From positions 9,721,459 to 9,785,458 of the forward strand of contig HG738137.1 of assembly GCA_000499405.2 (NCBI GenBank): a stretch of 64,000 bases of DNA, written 5' to 3'. Below the pieces are notes generated by a model that ran no database searches, had not been told where the DNA came from, and saw nothing but the letters and a program-made list of their open reading frames with translations. A program made the translations under genes and the position numbers. The number at the start of each line of letters is the position of its first letter. Position 1 is the first letter of the stretch. Below are positions 1 to 13,786 of this stretch, in pieces. Origin of the DNA: Onchocerca volvulus. Lineage: Eukaryota; Nematoda; Chromadorea; Rhabditida; Onchocercidae.

Positions 1-1470
1 CTTGTTTTTCGAATATAAATTTAAGTTTATTAAAAAGATCACCAAGTGATGAAAACGTCACTTGTCATTGTGTCATTGTTGATTGGATAGTTAGTAAACA
101 TTTCTACTTATTACGTAGCAACAATTTGCTGTTAATGTCGAGTCATCTGTCCGTATTTTTTTCTCATTCTTCCAGTACTGAATAATTTTCTATTTTATTT
201 AAAGAGATTTTAAACAATTTAGCTGTTTTTTTAATATCGATTGTTCATGAAATGCCTTTTCTAATCGAGGGTAAAAAAAAAAAGGGAAAGATACTGGAAT
301 TTAAAAAGTAACGCAAAAGTAATTAAAAAGTCGATAAGGCCAGCAAGAAAAATTAGGCAATTGCAAATTACAATTTATAATATGAATTTTGTATGAAAAT
401 TGAAATGCTTGGTATGTTAATTCCTGTGAATTTACTCTCTTCCTCTCTATTGTATTTATTTATTATTAGCTAATTATCATCTCTGTTATTTGGAGGTTGG
501 ACAGCTATTGACCTGGTCCGTCGTCATACAAGATAATATCGGCAAATGCGCTTACATAAAGGCAAACATTTCCTTGATTATCCCATGCATGATCAATGGT
601 CGTGAGTAGCAGATGGCCGGGCGTCAAGATCTCTTTCCAATCTCAAATATCCTTTGTCAACCACTTAAGCTGCCTGACTTTCTTCTTGCTTCTGAAGTTC
701 TGCTGATAAAATTTGTCAGTCTTTTGGTAGCTTTTAATGTAGCCTTTTCTCCTTTTATTTTAAAATTTTTGACTCGATGCCACTGAAAATTCGTATGACT
801 TAATGATTTTATTATTTATTTTTTTTTTTTTTGAGTTTCATCTTCATTCCTTTTGGATCGAGTCAAAAAAAAAATAAATAAATAAATAAATAAAACATAG
901 CAAAAATAAAAAAAAAATACAAAAATGTATGTTTTTTTTGTCATTCACAAGTACAAGTCTCTTATTACCGTTTTCGGCATGGCAGTTAGCTCCCTCTGTT
1001 ATCATCACAAATTGATCTTTCGAAATAATTGTTAAGTGTTAAATAGCCGTTAAAAATAATGAATTCTTTCTTGCGTTTTCTTTAAGGGATGAGTGATGTT
1101 TAGTTTCTTGTGAGAGGTTCACCAAAAACTAAAGCTTGTTCCATAGGTTCTCGTTTTGCTACTTAAAAATTCATTTGAAATATGTTCTCTTATTAAGTCA
1201 ATAATTCTTTCGGAAGAGTAATAAAAAATATGCCGCATTCCATTGGAATATTGCACATATATGAAATTTTGTTTTCATGCCTAAAGCCTCTACTCTTTGA
1301 GTATCATTGATTATCCACTAATATTTCACTACATTTGATCGTTTCATTGAAATTTCATCAATAAATTAATGGATTGATTGTCGGCATGTTTTGAAACTAT
1401 TCTTCTAACCCTCATACATATTACTGTGGTACTTTTATTATCCATTTCTTTGTTTTGCATATTTTTCTAG
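1..1470. other. Non-coding flank or intron upstream of the ztf-11-like exons
   Basis: No further CCHHC finger or other recognisable exon was found here, although the first exon called at 1471 enters in phase 1, so coding sequence must lie to its left (in this stretch unrecognised, or outside the window). Positions 481-720 are clearly less AT-rich than their surroundings and stay open in one frame for about 40 codons, but there is no family match. It could be a conserved enhancer or a missed exon. An (AAAT)n microsatellite sits at about 871-895. Confidence 0.4.
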
Positions 1471-4056
1471 CTCATAAATTTAAGCCGACAAAAGAAGGAA
1501 GACGAAAGAGAGGAAAGAGTGATGTTCCCATTCAGGAAATGATCAGCTTATTTAGCGATGAAGTAGGAAGCTTTCTCCACCGTAGTGGGTACGGTATGAT
1601 TAACTTTCATTTTGATCGGAGTGCTTGGACAGTAATGATTATCCAATTGATGTTTCGCTGATTATAGTGTGCAAGAAGTGAGTGACGCTGATCGGCCTTG
1701 ATCACGACATGCCGCCTTTTGTTCCTTCCGTCATTTTCCTTTTGTCTCCTCAAATTTGTACTTTCCATATGTCTTAATTTGAACTAATTTATTATCTCTC
1801 TTCTGCTTTTTCAAATACTCTCATGATAAAAGAATGCAAGTGACGACAGCTGGAAAAAAAAAGAAGGAAGTGATGCGGAAAGCTATTAATCGTGATCATT
1901 TTTAAATCAAATATCAATTTTCTATCCAAAATCTCATTGTAAATTGTTAAAAATTTTTCAGTGTTAGCCTTACAACAAGATACGGTGTTGCGTTGTACAA
2001 CACCGGGCTGTACAGGTAAAGGCCATGTGAATAGTAATCGAACATCGCATAGAAGTTTATCTGGTTGTCCAATTGCTTATCAGCAGAAATTGGCTCGAAA
2101 AGGTGGTTGATTCAAGTTCATTGCGGGATATAAAGCATTCCAGTTCTTGCCGATAGAACTGATATTTTTTAAAATGAAATTCTAGCGGGGATTTGAAGAT
2201 TCTAGGGAATTTTCAGACAAATTATGCCACAAAATGACTAAAAAGATTAATAAAGATTAAAATAAGTTTTTGATATTAAAAAGTTAAATAATAAAGGAAT
2301 AGGTTATAAAATATGTGACCAAGTCAGCGCAGCATTTTCTTTGTTTACAGGTATGCGCCATATGTCTCATCAAGTGACCGTAACGACAACTTCAGCATCC
2401 TCTACTAGTGTGGATGTATCAATGGTTGTTCGGCCATCAGTTACTTCCACTATCAGTAAATTCACGGCAACTACAGATGAAACTCCACTTGATTTAACAC
2501 TTCGAAAATGCAGTCAAAATTTCGCAGAAAAAAGGTATCCTTACAAATTTTGATTTATTAATTTATAGAATTTATCTTTGATTCCTATTATGTAACGTTA
2601 TTTTTTTGTCGTCTTCTTGGTTAAATCATTTTTTATGGTGCAGTTCTTGGATTCTAGCTGTCGCAATATTCGCAAATCTTTTGAAGTTTTGCGGTCCTTT
2701 CATGATATATTATATTTTTAAATCCGTATCCTTATTCTGATTTTGCTGGCTATAATTTTTTGATAAGGCAATTTTTTGGAATCCCATTGACTTAAAATTT
2801 TTGGTCTTTCAATTTTAGTAATGTATGCAAATTTCTTGCATTTCTCTGTTAAACAGCATAATTATATCAAGTTTCTTCTCCATGTTTTCAAAGTCATTAA
2901 TGGATTGATCGTGTGCACATGTAAGTTTATTCTGAATGTAGTGTATATTTAATTTGTGTTTTGGTTTATCCATATCCTCTCTTTTACTCGGGAAATCCCC
3001 TGAGAATACTTCAAAATAATTAGTGTTGGTATCTATATGTTGCATTGAAACAGTGGATTATTTGATATGAATTCTTTCTTTCGTATTATTCATATCTGTG
3101 CAGATAATTTGTATTCAATGCAGGAATAGACTCGTACACTTTTTTGATGGCATCATCTTGCATCTTATTCATACGCTTGTTTGTTGATTCGTTTACTCAT
3201 CTGTAACTAACAATCATAGCTGAGCCGTAATTGAAACCTACATCGAAACATTTCGATTGCATAAATATACCACTGAGAAAAAGTTTTGAGTTAAAAGAAA
3301 GATTTGTTTCAGAAATCAAGAAAATAGGGATAGTTCAAGGGTGAAAAGGTCAAGAATGGATGATGTTGGTCATTTATTAATTCGGAATATTACCAGTGAT
3401 GTTGCTTCTGCTTCTCCTACAGTAACTCCAATTTCAACAAGTATAATTTTCTTCTGATTACAAATTCGAACGTAAATTCAAAAATTATTTTGAAAAAAAT
3501 GATTCGTGTTTTAAAGGGAGAATGACCGAATAAAAAAAGAAATTCTATTCCTGTTTTTGTGATCTTTCCTTTGGAATTCAAGTGAATCTTTAGTTGTTAT
3601 TACTCGTTGAAAATATGAGAAAATTTTGCGAAGTTTAACTGAAAATTTCATAAGTGGATATATTCTTCTGAAGGTCTAATATCTCTTTCTCTATATATTA
3701 ATTTATTTCTTTGTTTCTATGCGAATTCATTTCTTTTATTGAAATCATCCATAGAACCACTCAAGAATTTGTATAATATTTGGTCATTTCATCCTAAAAG
3801 CATATCTTGGTAAAACTCTTCAGGTAGTAGCCCATCAGCATACATACTGGGGAAGGAAATGAACTGGATGCTGGAAGAATCCGCATCATCGAAATGTTTT
3901 CCCAATGGTGGAGATGCTGCAGCAGTTGCGGCAGCAGCTGCTGCTGCCGCAACTGCTAGCGTAAATAACGGCAATGCGACAACGGGTTTTCAACTGGCGC
4001 GACTATTGTTAGCACAGCTGCAAGCTCAGCGTGAGGCTTCTTCTATGTTATCCTGA
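1471..4056 (+). CDS. ztf-11: MYT1-family CCHHC zinc-finger transcription factor (ztf-11-like), 3' part
   Basis: Five exons with continuous phase: 1471-1593, 1962-2102, 2351-2534, 3313-3440, 3824-4056 (stop TGA). Exon 2 encodes one canonical CCHHC finger (CTTPGC...[17 protein letters not shown]), the hallmark of the MYT1/ST18 family, which binds AAGTT-type sites. Exon 1 is basic (KEGRRKRGK) and less certain, because its donor (G|GTATGA, 1594) was chosen by phase. Exon 3 carries PLDLT, a PxDLS-type CtBP-binding motif. The last exon encodes a poly-alanine tract and a Leu/Gln-rich end ([12 protein letters not shown]). C. elegans has one family member, ZTF-11, a nuclear repressor of non-neuronal genes that acts with the MuvB complex; the same job here is inferred. 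The gene is 5'-partial: exon 1 enters in phase 1, so the start and probably other fingers lie left of the window. The coiled coil of vertebrate members is not seen. Confidence 0.85.
3925..3953. repeat. Perfect 13-bp-stem hairpin inside the poly-alanine codons
   Basis: GTTGCGGCAGCAG and its exact reverse complement flank a 3-base loop within the alanine tract of the ztf-11-like last exon. Because GCN repeats read as alanine on both strands, the antisense frame (3789-3974) also shows poly-Ala; that antisense frame is a shadow, not a gene. Confidence 0.85.
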
Positions 4057-4570
4057 ATTAAAACGATCGTTTTGTTGACATTTTCCAGTTACTTTTACCA
4101 TTTTACTACTAATTGGTATTAGTTTTATTGTTATATGAGGCTAACTTATTACTCATTGATGATACTAAATTTAGCCAATTGTTAATTTCATCTCAGTCGT
4201 ATTTGTTTGTTTACTTCTCTCCTCAAAGCAGATGCTGTCATTGCTTTTCATTACGAAGTGTTATTCCAAATTTGTACGGGAATATTCATTGCATAGGTGG
4301 ATAAGAATTTCTGAGTTTTTTGAATATTATGCAAATTTGTCGAATTTTCCGAAAAATCAAAATTCGTTTTTTTGAAATACTTGAAAATATATATAGGTTT
4401 CTCTATTTTCAGGCTAAAATTGCTGTTTTTTTATGAGAAAATTTAGACATAGCTTTAGATATGGCCATAAAATCTAAGTCTTCTCGGTGAATCATATAGA
4501 TTGTAAGGGGCAATTTGGATTTTTTTTAGATTTGAACAACGGCAGATGGTCGGATTAAGATGCTTTGCAG

Positions 4571-4720
4571 ATGGAGAGTTATCTTTCTATTAGGATGGAG
4601 AATGCAAAAATTATTCTAGAGAAACGATTACCGGTAGCTCTTCTGTTGAATGCTTTGACCGTTTTTCCGAATATAACGAAAGTCTTCCTGCACCATGAAA
4701 GTTTTCGGGATCACTTATAA
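4571..4720 (+). pseudogene. Short unassigned coding-like frame (possible gene relic)
   Basis: A 49-codon frame beginning MESYLSIRMENAKIILEK and ending HHESFRDHL, preceded by an acceptor-like TTTGCAG at 4564-4570. It is richer in G+C than its surroundings and reads like real protein. The RMEN...LEK pattern is faintly like the C-terminal domain of cystathionine-lyase-type PLP enzymes, but this is too weak for a family call. Some 240 bp further on (about 4958-5100), both strands again give protein-like frames with splice-like edges. Either a decayed gene or chance. Confidence 0.2.
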
Positions 4721-7700
4721 AAATAATTTTAAGAGATAACAAACAAACAAATATCTATTTTATTCATAATTATGCAACGCCTTTTTTCCAGAGATCTCGC
4801 AGATTCCATTCTATAGATTTCCTGCCTTTGTCGAATAGCTTCATACAATAGTTACAATACTGATTTTTTTCTTGAGAGATTTTTAGTGTAGCAATACTAT
4901 TGATTCATGAAGATAATACTGAAATTCATTTTTGTTGTGGTCTTTATCGTACAGGTTTCAGTTACCTTTCCAGTCGACTTTTGTCTTCCACATTTCTGTG
5001 CCACCAAATAGTCCAGTGTTTCTATATATGCCTAAGAAAATGCTTCCGATATTTTTCGCTTTTTTATTAGGCCATAATTTCAAGTAGACAATTGGATTTC
5101 GTGTGAGATATAGATGGATTTGATGGCGACGACCAGTATGATGTCTATTTGATGGGCTTAGAAGAGGGGTTGACATATTCTTTACATTTGTAATCTATCT
5201 GTTCGTTCTTTTCCTTTTCTATCTTTTCCACCTTCTTAACTACCCAATAATTTCTTTTCTTCTGTTTCCGTATTTTTATTCCAGGAAACAACGCATTTTC
5301 AAGCATTCCCTCAAAAATATTTGAATTTTTTTCTTTTTTTTTTTTTTTTTCATATACGTGGTATCCTTACTGTATCTCTTCAATTTTTCATACTTTCTCT
5401 TCCACACTATTATTGCATTTTTAATTTCATTTACATAAATAAAGCTTTTGTGAAGCTTTTTTTTTTTTTTTTTGGTTAAATTCGTTCATGAGAGAAATCT
5501 GGTTAGAGAAAAAATGTTGAAAAGAGTGAATAAGAAAGGCATAGATGAGATTGTCGCTATTTTCTAGAATAATATTTTCTTTGCTCTTTCTCATTTTTAA
5601 TCTTCTCTTTTTGTTCATCGACCATTGAAACGAATATCCCATTTTGTTTCACTCTCGTCTTTTTTTTTTCCTTTCATTTCAAGAAAACGAAATTTTTTTG
5701 CACTCACTTTCTTCTCACTTCATTTTTCTTCTTAACAAAGGAAATGAAAATGAAGAATTAAACTGCTTGTTTTTGATGAGAAAAAAGGAAATGATAGAGA
5801 ATATAAGATGAAAATTAAATTTGTTGAAGTGCATCTTACCGTATCTAAATATAACCAATACTTAAGTTTTTAAATTGATCAGTTTCTCAGCTTATCAAAT
5901 CGTTGAGGTTTCCTTTTGTCAGGTTCGACTCTTAAGTTGTAGAGAACTTAATATGCGTAGTTTTCTTCGTAAATGAATACTTAGTGAGTTGTAACTTTGA
6001 TTAATGGCAGTGATTAAAATTAAGTTTTTCATGCTATGAGTACGGTAAGTGAAGTTTGTGAAATATATTTTGAATGTCTATGACCAATCACTGAGTGTAG
6101 AAATATAGATGCAGAGTGGAAGACGAAAGGCTTCGAAGAATTGGAGAAAGGAAGAGGAATTTGTGCTTTTTCACTAATTCATTTCAGCTAAACTTCCAGC
6201 AAACATTCCATTTTCAAACTTTGAGAAAAAGTAAACTGTGGGCAGTCTATTCATGTCTTTTTTTTTTTGGAGATTCGGAATTTAATAAATGCTTAAACTC
6301 AATGAATGAATATTATTGGAAGTATTAACGAATTTGATTCGGTTCATTTAGTACTTTGGCTTTTATCTTTTGTTTTCTTGATTTTTCAATTTCTTGTTTT
6401 TTTCATGATCGCTCATTTACCTGGAAGGCTTTTACAAAGAATTTGCAACAATATCTTCTTGTTCACTTTCACTGTTATCACATTATCATAGGATAATTAT
6501 CTCATCAATAATTATATTTCTTCCAGTTTTGAATATTCTTTTCAACTCGTAGAAATCATAGTTTTTAATGTTCCTTATATATATATATATATAAAACATA
6601 TCACTTTCAAATGTCTTATACTGATGCACAGGGGTGCTTTATTTTTCCTTTGAAATTTTTCATTTTTTACGCGAACTATTTTACCAAATTTTCATCTCTT
6701 TATCGTTATTGCAATGTGTACAGCATTTTCATTTTGCTTTTACAAACACTTTTTGTTGTTCCATTTTTTTTTCTTTTGAACAAAATTTTTTCCTTATATA
6801 TGTCTCTTGATTGCAAAATGCGTGAAATGTAGTATTTCATATCAATTTCGTTGTTTATTCTTCCAATTTGATTTATGAATGAAAGTTTTTAATAAAATTA
6901 CATGCAAAGATGATTTGTCTATTGTCTGTCGAAAATTTACAATCATGAATATCATATTAATTAATAACTCAGCAAGTCTCAATGTTAGAGGTCCTTTCTA
7001 GATGACAAAAATTATGAAGAAAATAACACATGATATCAATACAACATATTTGGAATGAAATAAAGTTGTTCTCAATGCTGTGTGCATTGTGACAAGTATT
7101 GGTGACGTGAAACTTAATTATTGGCTTGTTGGGAAGAGGAAGAGTATGGCTTTCCATATATACATTAGTGTTTGCTTGGAGGTCGTTGGGTCGTCGTTGT
7201 CGTCGTCGTCGTACCCAAAGATTGAATTAAACCGCTTCACAGCTGTTACCATATTGGGAGGAAGGCAAGAGAGGATAAAGTTATTACTAATTTTTCATTC
7301 AGAATGGCTTCATTATATATGGACCAATAATGGATAATAGTAGTAATCTCGAGATGCTTGCAAGAATTTCCCAAAAAAAGAAGGTACTACTTGTTTTTTG
7401 GAAGCGAAAAAAATAGCTTGCTGTAAAAAGGATGAAAAATATTCTGATGGAATGTATTATCTTGGATGTGATACAAAAAAGAAACGGATCATTGAATGAA
7501 TTAAAATTTGAAGCAAATGAGGAATTAATGGAGGAGTTTTGAAATTCGAATGGAAAGAATCAAAGGAAAGATCAAAAAAAGTGAATGAATTATAAAATTG
7601 AAATTTAAATGAATAATTAATAAAGGATTTTACAAAGATGATTATGCTTAGAGTTGACAAAGAATGAAATTAATTGAAAAAGAATAATATATAGATTGAT

Positions 7701-8012
7701 AGATTAGGAATACTGTCGAAGTCTTTTTGTTCATCTTTTGGATGACAGTAAATTTGCATATATTCATCGCTAAACTAATCATTTATTCTTCCTCTTTTTC
7801 GTGCGAATTGATGACTTTCAAATTGCGATCTCTTCAATCAAAATGCGACGGACTTTTTGATGAATAAAAACAAATAAAAAATAATTTCGGGATTTTTTTT
7901 TCTTTTCCTATTGTTGTCAGACATGAAAATTTCAAGAAATGATGAGTAATAATAGTAATAGTTTGTTATAGTAAGCACCTGGTACATAGGACGTTGTTGA
8001 GGACATTATAAC

Positions 8013-8050
8013 ATCGACCGACCGACCGACCGACCGATCGACCGGTCGGC
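8013..8050. repeat. (CGAC)n microsatellite
   Basis: About five tandem CGAC/CCGA units run into a GATCGACCGGTCGG palindromic stretch. It is a strikingly GC-rich patch in very AT-rich DNA. The open frames reading through it (PVDRSVGRSVD-like) are repeat artefacts. Confidence 0.85.
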
Positions 8051-10065
8051 CATCTGCCCTTTTTTTTGATTGAACTGTTTCCTCGCAACCAAATTCTCTC
8101 GAAAATAACACACTAAAATGAGTTTTTCTTCTTTTTTCAATCTCAACAAAAGGGATAATAAATTGCAGATTGAATTGAAATTCATGCAAAATTTCAATTC
8201 AGATTTTTGCCATTTTAAATTAATTCACGAAAATACGGAAAATTACATTGTTGTATGTGATAAGCAAGAAACAACAATATGTATACAATAGACGGGAAAA
8301 TTATAATTTTATAATCCATAGTAAAACCAGAATTTACTTTTGAGAAAATTGGATGTCACATATTTTCTGGAATTACGACGTGACATTTTCTTTCTTTTTT
8401 CCTTTCGCTATTTTATAAATATAGTAATTAATGATGGCACAAATTATTGCAAATGACATGAAATTAATTTTACTTGCATTATCGCAAATTTGCAAAGGGA
8501 GGAAATATCTGAAAATATCATGCTTCTTACCTGGAAACTATGTAATTAAAAGTGAGTTATAGTTGATGAAAGTGCACATATCAGATGTGTGGTTGATAGG
8601 AAAAGAGCAAATGTCAAATGTCACGCAAGGCATTTTGCGAAAAATGGCTGAAATGATCGTAATCGATGGATCGCAGAGAAGAGGAATGGATTGCCAAATG
8701 AATTGAATTGAAAGAATTTCTCAACTGTATGGTGATGTAAACTTCCGTGATTGAAGATAGTTTGGTGCATTTCCAAATTATTACTTCTATTCGACAATAT
8801 ATATATATATATATCATTCAAAAATCTCATTTAAATCTCCGTTAACAATATTTTATCTAAAAAATATTTGCTTTAGGACAGTGTAAAATTGAAATTATTA
8901 CTTTGATAGATTAATCTTTAGCTTTAGGCTTTTTGCTTTCCAGCAAAGTTTTTTCATGTTAGTTATTTAATGGGGACTGAAAACGTTCAAGACTTTGATG
9001 GAAGTATTTTAAGAGAAGTTAATTAGTAAAGGGAAAAATAAAGAAATGAAAAAATTTAGAAAGTATTTTTTGTGATTGCAAAAAATTTCAATCGAAAATT
9101 GTAAATTCCAAATGATCTGTTGCAAAAAAAAAAAAAAAAATATGATCGTATTTTTGAAAAAACAATGATCAAAATGCAAAATGTGTTACTTTTGCCCTAA
9201 TTAATTGGATAATTGATTAGTCTTTCGTCGCTATTCAAACAAAAGCTGTAATATAGCCATTAAGATCATCATTTAATTAATTCAATCAATATCATCATAT
9301 TTATTATTATTTAAAAATTAAAAAAAAAAAAGAAATTCGAACTCGAAAACACTGAAAAATAAGTTTCAAAAAAAGAGGAATTGTACAATTTCTCTCGAAA
9401 TATTTCACATGCTAGAAAGAATAAACAGTAAAATTAGATATCCAAACAAGCATCTTATTGATCAAATTCTTATTTGTTTAGCAATTTCCCGAGTGAATCA
9501 TGGCAATTTAGCTTCTTCAAGAAGTTTTTCCATGAAGAGGATATGATGCAATAGCACCTGTTCTACTCCATTATCGCATATATTCATCCTCAAAACTATT
9601 ATTGAACCTTTACTTACTGTTCTTGAAATCAATTTCTCATACTTTTCTCAAAAAGGAAAATTGGAGGGAGAAGAAAAGAAAAGAAAAGAACAGATGTTCG
9701 GGAAATTTGAATAATTATTTGGCAAATCACAACTGTTTAAAGCATAGCAAGATGAAAAGATTCTTTCAAAAAAGAAAAAAAAAAAAAGTTTTTTAAATGA
9801 AATTTTCAAATATTTAAAAGATTAAAATTAAACATCTAATACGAAATAGATAGTGATTGTAGGAATGAATCTCATAAATATAATGTTCAAATTTTTTTTT
9901 TTTTCATCTACTAATTCAAACTTTTCAGCATAATAGAAATGACGAAAATGCTATTCTATTAGTATTTTTTAATTTGTCAGCTATTATTTATCAATTTGCT
10001 TTCAATTATTAATCAATAATCAATAATCAATAAATGAGGATAATTGGAAAAAAGTCTATTTATTT

Positions 10066-10212
10066 TTGTTGTTATTGTAATTATTATTGTTGTTAATAGT
10101 ATTATGTTGTTGTTATTGCTGTACGTAATGTATTCTTATTGTTGTTGTAAATAAGCTTATTGTTATTGATTGTTATTATTGCTATTGTAATGTACTATTA
10201 TTGTTGCTGTAA
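10066..10212. repeat. Degenerate TTG/TTA trinucleotide repeat
   Basis: About 145 bp of interspersed TTG, TTA and TTGC triplets (TTGTTGTTATTG...), with no codon structure on either strand that links to an exon. Confidence 0.8.
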
Positions 10213-10433
10213 ATATTTAACTAAGCAAATAAAAATGTCTTAGCATTTCTTATAAATGACATGAATTAGACGCTTTTTGAATGTCAATTTAGGATGAATG
10301 TGTTATCTCATTCATTCATTTTATTAGTCTTAATTTATTCCAAAAGGGAAAATATATGTTGAAAGAAAGCTCAAAAAAAGCTTTCTTATCAACTGTTTAT
10401 GTAAATTCCTCTTCAGATGCTAAATGCCGTGAA

Positions 10434-10500
10434 TGTGTGTGTGTGTGTGTATGTGTATGTATGTTTGTATGTGTATGTGTATGTATGTATGTGTCGGTTT
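10434..10500. repeat. (GT)n/(GTAT)n microsatellite
   Basis: A GT dinucleotide run passes into ATGT/GTAT tetranucleotides. The frame crossing it (VCVCVCVC) is an artefact. Confidence 0.9.
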
Positions 10501-13500
10501 GTCGGTTTGTATGTGATTGTCGGTTAGTGATGTTTAATGAAAGTCGAAATTATATGAAAAAGCTTTTATCTCACTCATCATGTTGGCCATTTTAGGCCAC
10601 ATTCAAATTCATTATCACTTGGCTACACACTTTGCAAATAAATGCTGTGTAAATGGTTTGCTTGGTAAACAAAAAAAGAAGGGAAGCAACGATAGTAATC
10701 GTTAAACTTTAATATCTTTGAAGTAGGCGATCGCGAAACTTCTTTTCCTATTGATAACAATTGATGTCGCAACGATATATTTTCGTTATTCGCCAAATTT
10801 GCGATTCAGCATATACAGTCTTTTAAATATTCTCGAAATTTAATCATTCTCGAGATAAATTCATATATCTTTGATGTAAAATTTCCATTTGCTATTATAT
10901 GCAATTTCTGAAAGTATGCGATCATTTATTTTTAAAATGTGAAAATTAGAACAATTCAAAGATGAAATTCAAAAAAAATCATCAAAGATGAAATTAAGGA
11001 ACGAGTTTTTAGACTATGCCATCATCCACCTTCATGCATTAATTTAATGAGTTAAAAAGTTGATGTGAACGACAGATGGCAAAAATTGTGAGACTTTTGG
11101 AGTTAGCCGACCAGAATGAAAGTTTCCCTTTTTTTTTTTTTTTTTTTTTGGTCAAAGCTTTCTTCTTGGCTGTATGAAAATGAGAAAGTTTTCTTCTACA
11201 GATGGATTTTGCATAAATTCATGTACGGAAAGGGACAGATGTTGTGTTTGTTGTGTGTGTTGTTTAACAAAAAACGATAAAAGTGAGGAAATTAAAGAGA
11301 AAAATTGAAAAATGTTCCACATGAATGCTCGCTTTCTTTAAAAAACACATAATCTTTCCTTCCTTTTTTTTTTTCCGAAATGAATGAAAAACTAATTATT
11401 AGATGATTTAATTACTATCATTATTTATTATTTCATGAACAAATAAATAATCGATATGTTTATTGAAAAGATAATTTTTTATCAGAATAACATGACTTTT
11501 TTATCTGTTAAAAAAAAATATATAATAATCAGAATATTATGTCTTTTTAATCAGTCTATTTGCATAGAAATAGAAATGCAAACTTTTTTGATAAGATATC
11601 ATTGGAATTGAGGTACATATGATAATTGATATTAATTGAGTATTAATCCAATTAATAATTAATAATGCTGTGTGTGATTTAAAGCATATCATTTACTCAT
11701 TAATATATTCTATTAATTGTCTCCTTTTAAGGGAAAAGGAAAATAAGTGTTTCATACGCCTTATTTGACGGCCGGATTCATCGGATGTAGACGTCGTCGG
11801 TATTCTAGACGTTAAACTTTCACGTTCAACGAGAAAAGAATGCAGTGAAACGTGAATTTTTTCCGTTATTAGCGATGAATTAAAAAAAAATGAAGCATTT
11901 ATTTGAAATTTCCATCAAATTGCAAATAAATATGCGACGAGTAATAGCAGATGATGGCGTATGCGATTTAGTTGCGTCAATTTGACGGAATGGAACTTAA
12001 CTGTCTTTGAAAATGGTCAGTTGTGTGTGGACGATGGATTAGACAGATGGTCATCGTCCACTCATTTCGTAATTTGTCCTTCTTTGTCATTTGATCCTAA
12101 GCTATCATGCACCGGCAAACAAATTAAACTTCATTATTGCTTTCGTTCCAACGAATTTTCAAGCAATCAAAGCAATTATTCCTAGAAGATTGATTATAAC
12201 TGATATTTGTCTATTATCAATGATATTTGATATGATTGAAATAAAAGTCCGAAATATCATTTTTAGAATAATGAATTGTAATAGAATTTCAAAATTATAT
12301 CAAAATATTTGAAATTCTTTCCGTGATTCTTTCATAAATACAATTAATAACAACCATTTCTTGCATATTTTATCATGAAATCATCCAACAATCGGATATA
12401 CACATTCGTATTTCCTGTCATATGGATAAATGCCTTGTTTGAAATTCAAAATTTGTTTGACACTTAAATGCTCATAAAATTGTCAGCCATCACATATGGT
12501 TGATTTCTTTGTGAAACGATTTTCGTGCAAATATTAAATGAAGAAGTGGCCGATAAATAATGATATTTGATAATTACATTTCTGATAAATGATGAATATT
12601 TTAATTGTCAATGTTAATTTTTAATTTCTAATTCGTTAATATTTGAAAATTTCGTTAAAAAAACTGAAATTAACAGAAACATTATATTTTCTTTCTTCTC
12701 AACAAATTCGATGCGCTATTTTGAAATATACATATGTTCAGTTGATTTTAAAGAGTGAAATTGAATTTGACGTAATGCCTTTCATTTTTATCAGTTGTTT
12801 GAAATCCACTCGAGCTATTTTGTCGGCATAGAATAATAATTTTCAGTAAAGCAAAATCATCAACTTCACTCTCAAAAATGTTGTGTAAACTTCAACAGAC
12901 ACTTTACAAATTTCATTTCAAACAATTGCGAACTAACTGCTTGTTTAGTTTTCAGGCAATTCGCTCATTTCCGCTTCTTTTCCCTTTTGGTTTTGCATTT
13001 TTTTTTTTTTTATGAGAAAATAAAATTCGTCAATTATATTATATTTATAATAATTGCTTCTTTTGTTTATTGAAAAAATTCGAAAACAAATTTAATTTCA
13101 TCAATGATTTCTTCACTAGTACTTGAGTGAAAATGGCGAGTGAAGTTGAATGTAAAGGCTGCTCTCATCGTCGAAATCCAATCTCCAATCTTCAACATTT
13201 TTTTAATTTATTGATTTTATGTTGCTTTAAGATAGATTTTTGATTCCTTGAAATTATAGAGTTATTTATAATAGATTTTATCATCATAATTTAACTATTA
13301 TTGATTAAAATTACGATGAAGTTATAATTTTTCATTTAAAAAAGAATTTTTTGTCAATTGCCGAAGTTTTTTTTTTTTGTTGAAAAATTTTGAATCAAAA
13401 CTTTCTTCAGTATCAAATTTTCTTCTATGATTATGATTTTCTCACTAATATTCACGTAATTGACGGATACAAATAGTAAAATTGTTCGGTCACGTAAAAT

Positions 13501-13786
13501 GACGTAATATTTTTATACGTTCAAATATAATTATGCGTAAGAATCGAAGAAAATGTCAATTTTGCTAGGCTACTCATCAAAATATTCCAATAATTTGGTT
13601 GAAAATACTATGAATTAATTCATCTTATTTGTATCGAATATTTCATTGCTATTTGCAATCCAAATTATTCGATCAAAAACAAACATTTCGGCGTAAAATT
13701 AAAATGAAATGATTTATGAAATGAAATGAATTTCGAATAATTTATTGATTTTTCAGTTATTTTTGTCAATTTTCGTTTGAAGAAAA

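Larger units (their letters stand above)
4057..13786. other. Gene-poor AT-rich intergenic stretch
   Basis: About 9.7 kb between the ztf-11-like gene and the SMYD gene. The open frames of 60-90 codons here lack splice-compatible neighbours and family motifs. It contains poly-T/poly-A runs, (TA)n at about 6577 and 8799, the microsatellites listed separately, and two slightly GC-richer islands (4560-5180 and about 11760-12110) that may be decayed coding sequence or regulatory DNA. No tRNA-like structure was recognised. Confidence 0.6.

Noticed and set aside
3789..3974. Antisense 61-codon poly-alanine frame
   Set aside because: It is the mirror of the GCN repeat in the ztf-11-like exon; the sense frame has the family context.
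5918..5960. GGTTCGACTC, a tRNA B-box-like string
   Set aside because: No A box at the right distance and no cloverleaf could be drawn around it.
8006..8197. Minus frames with repeated DRSVGRSVD-type peptides
   Set aside because: Translation of the (CGAC)n microsatellite.
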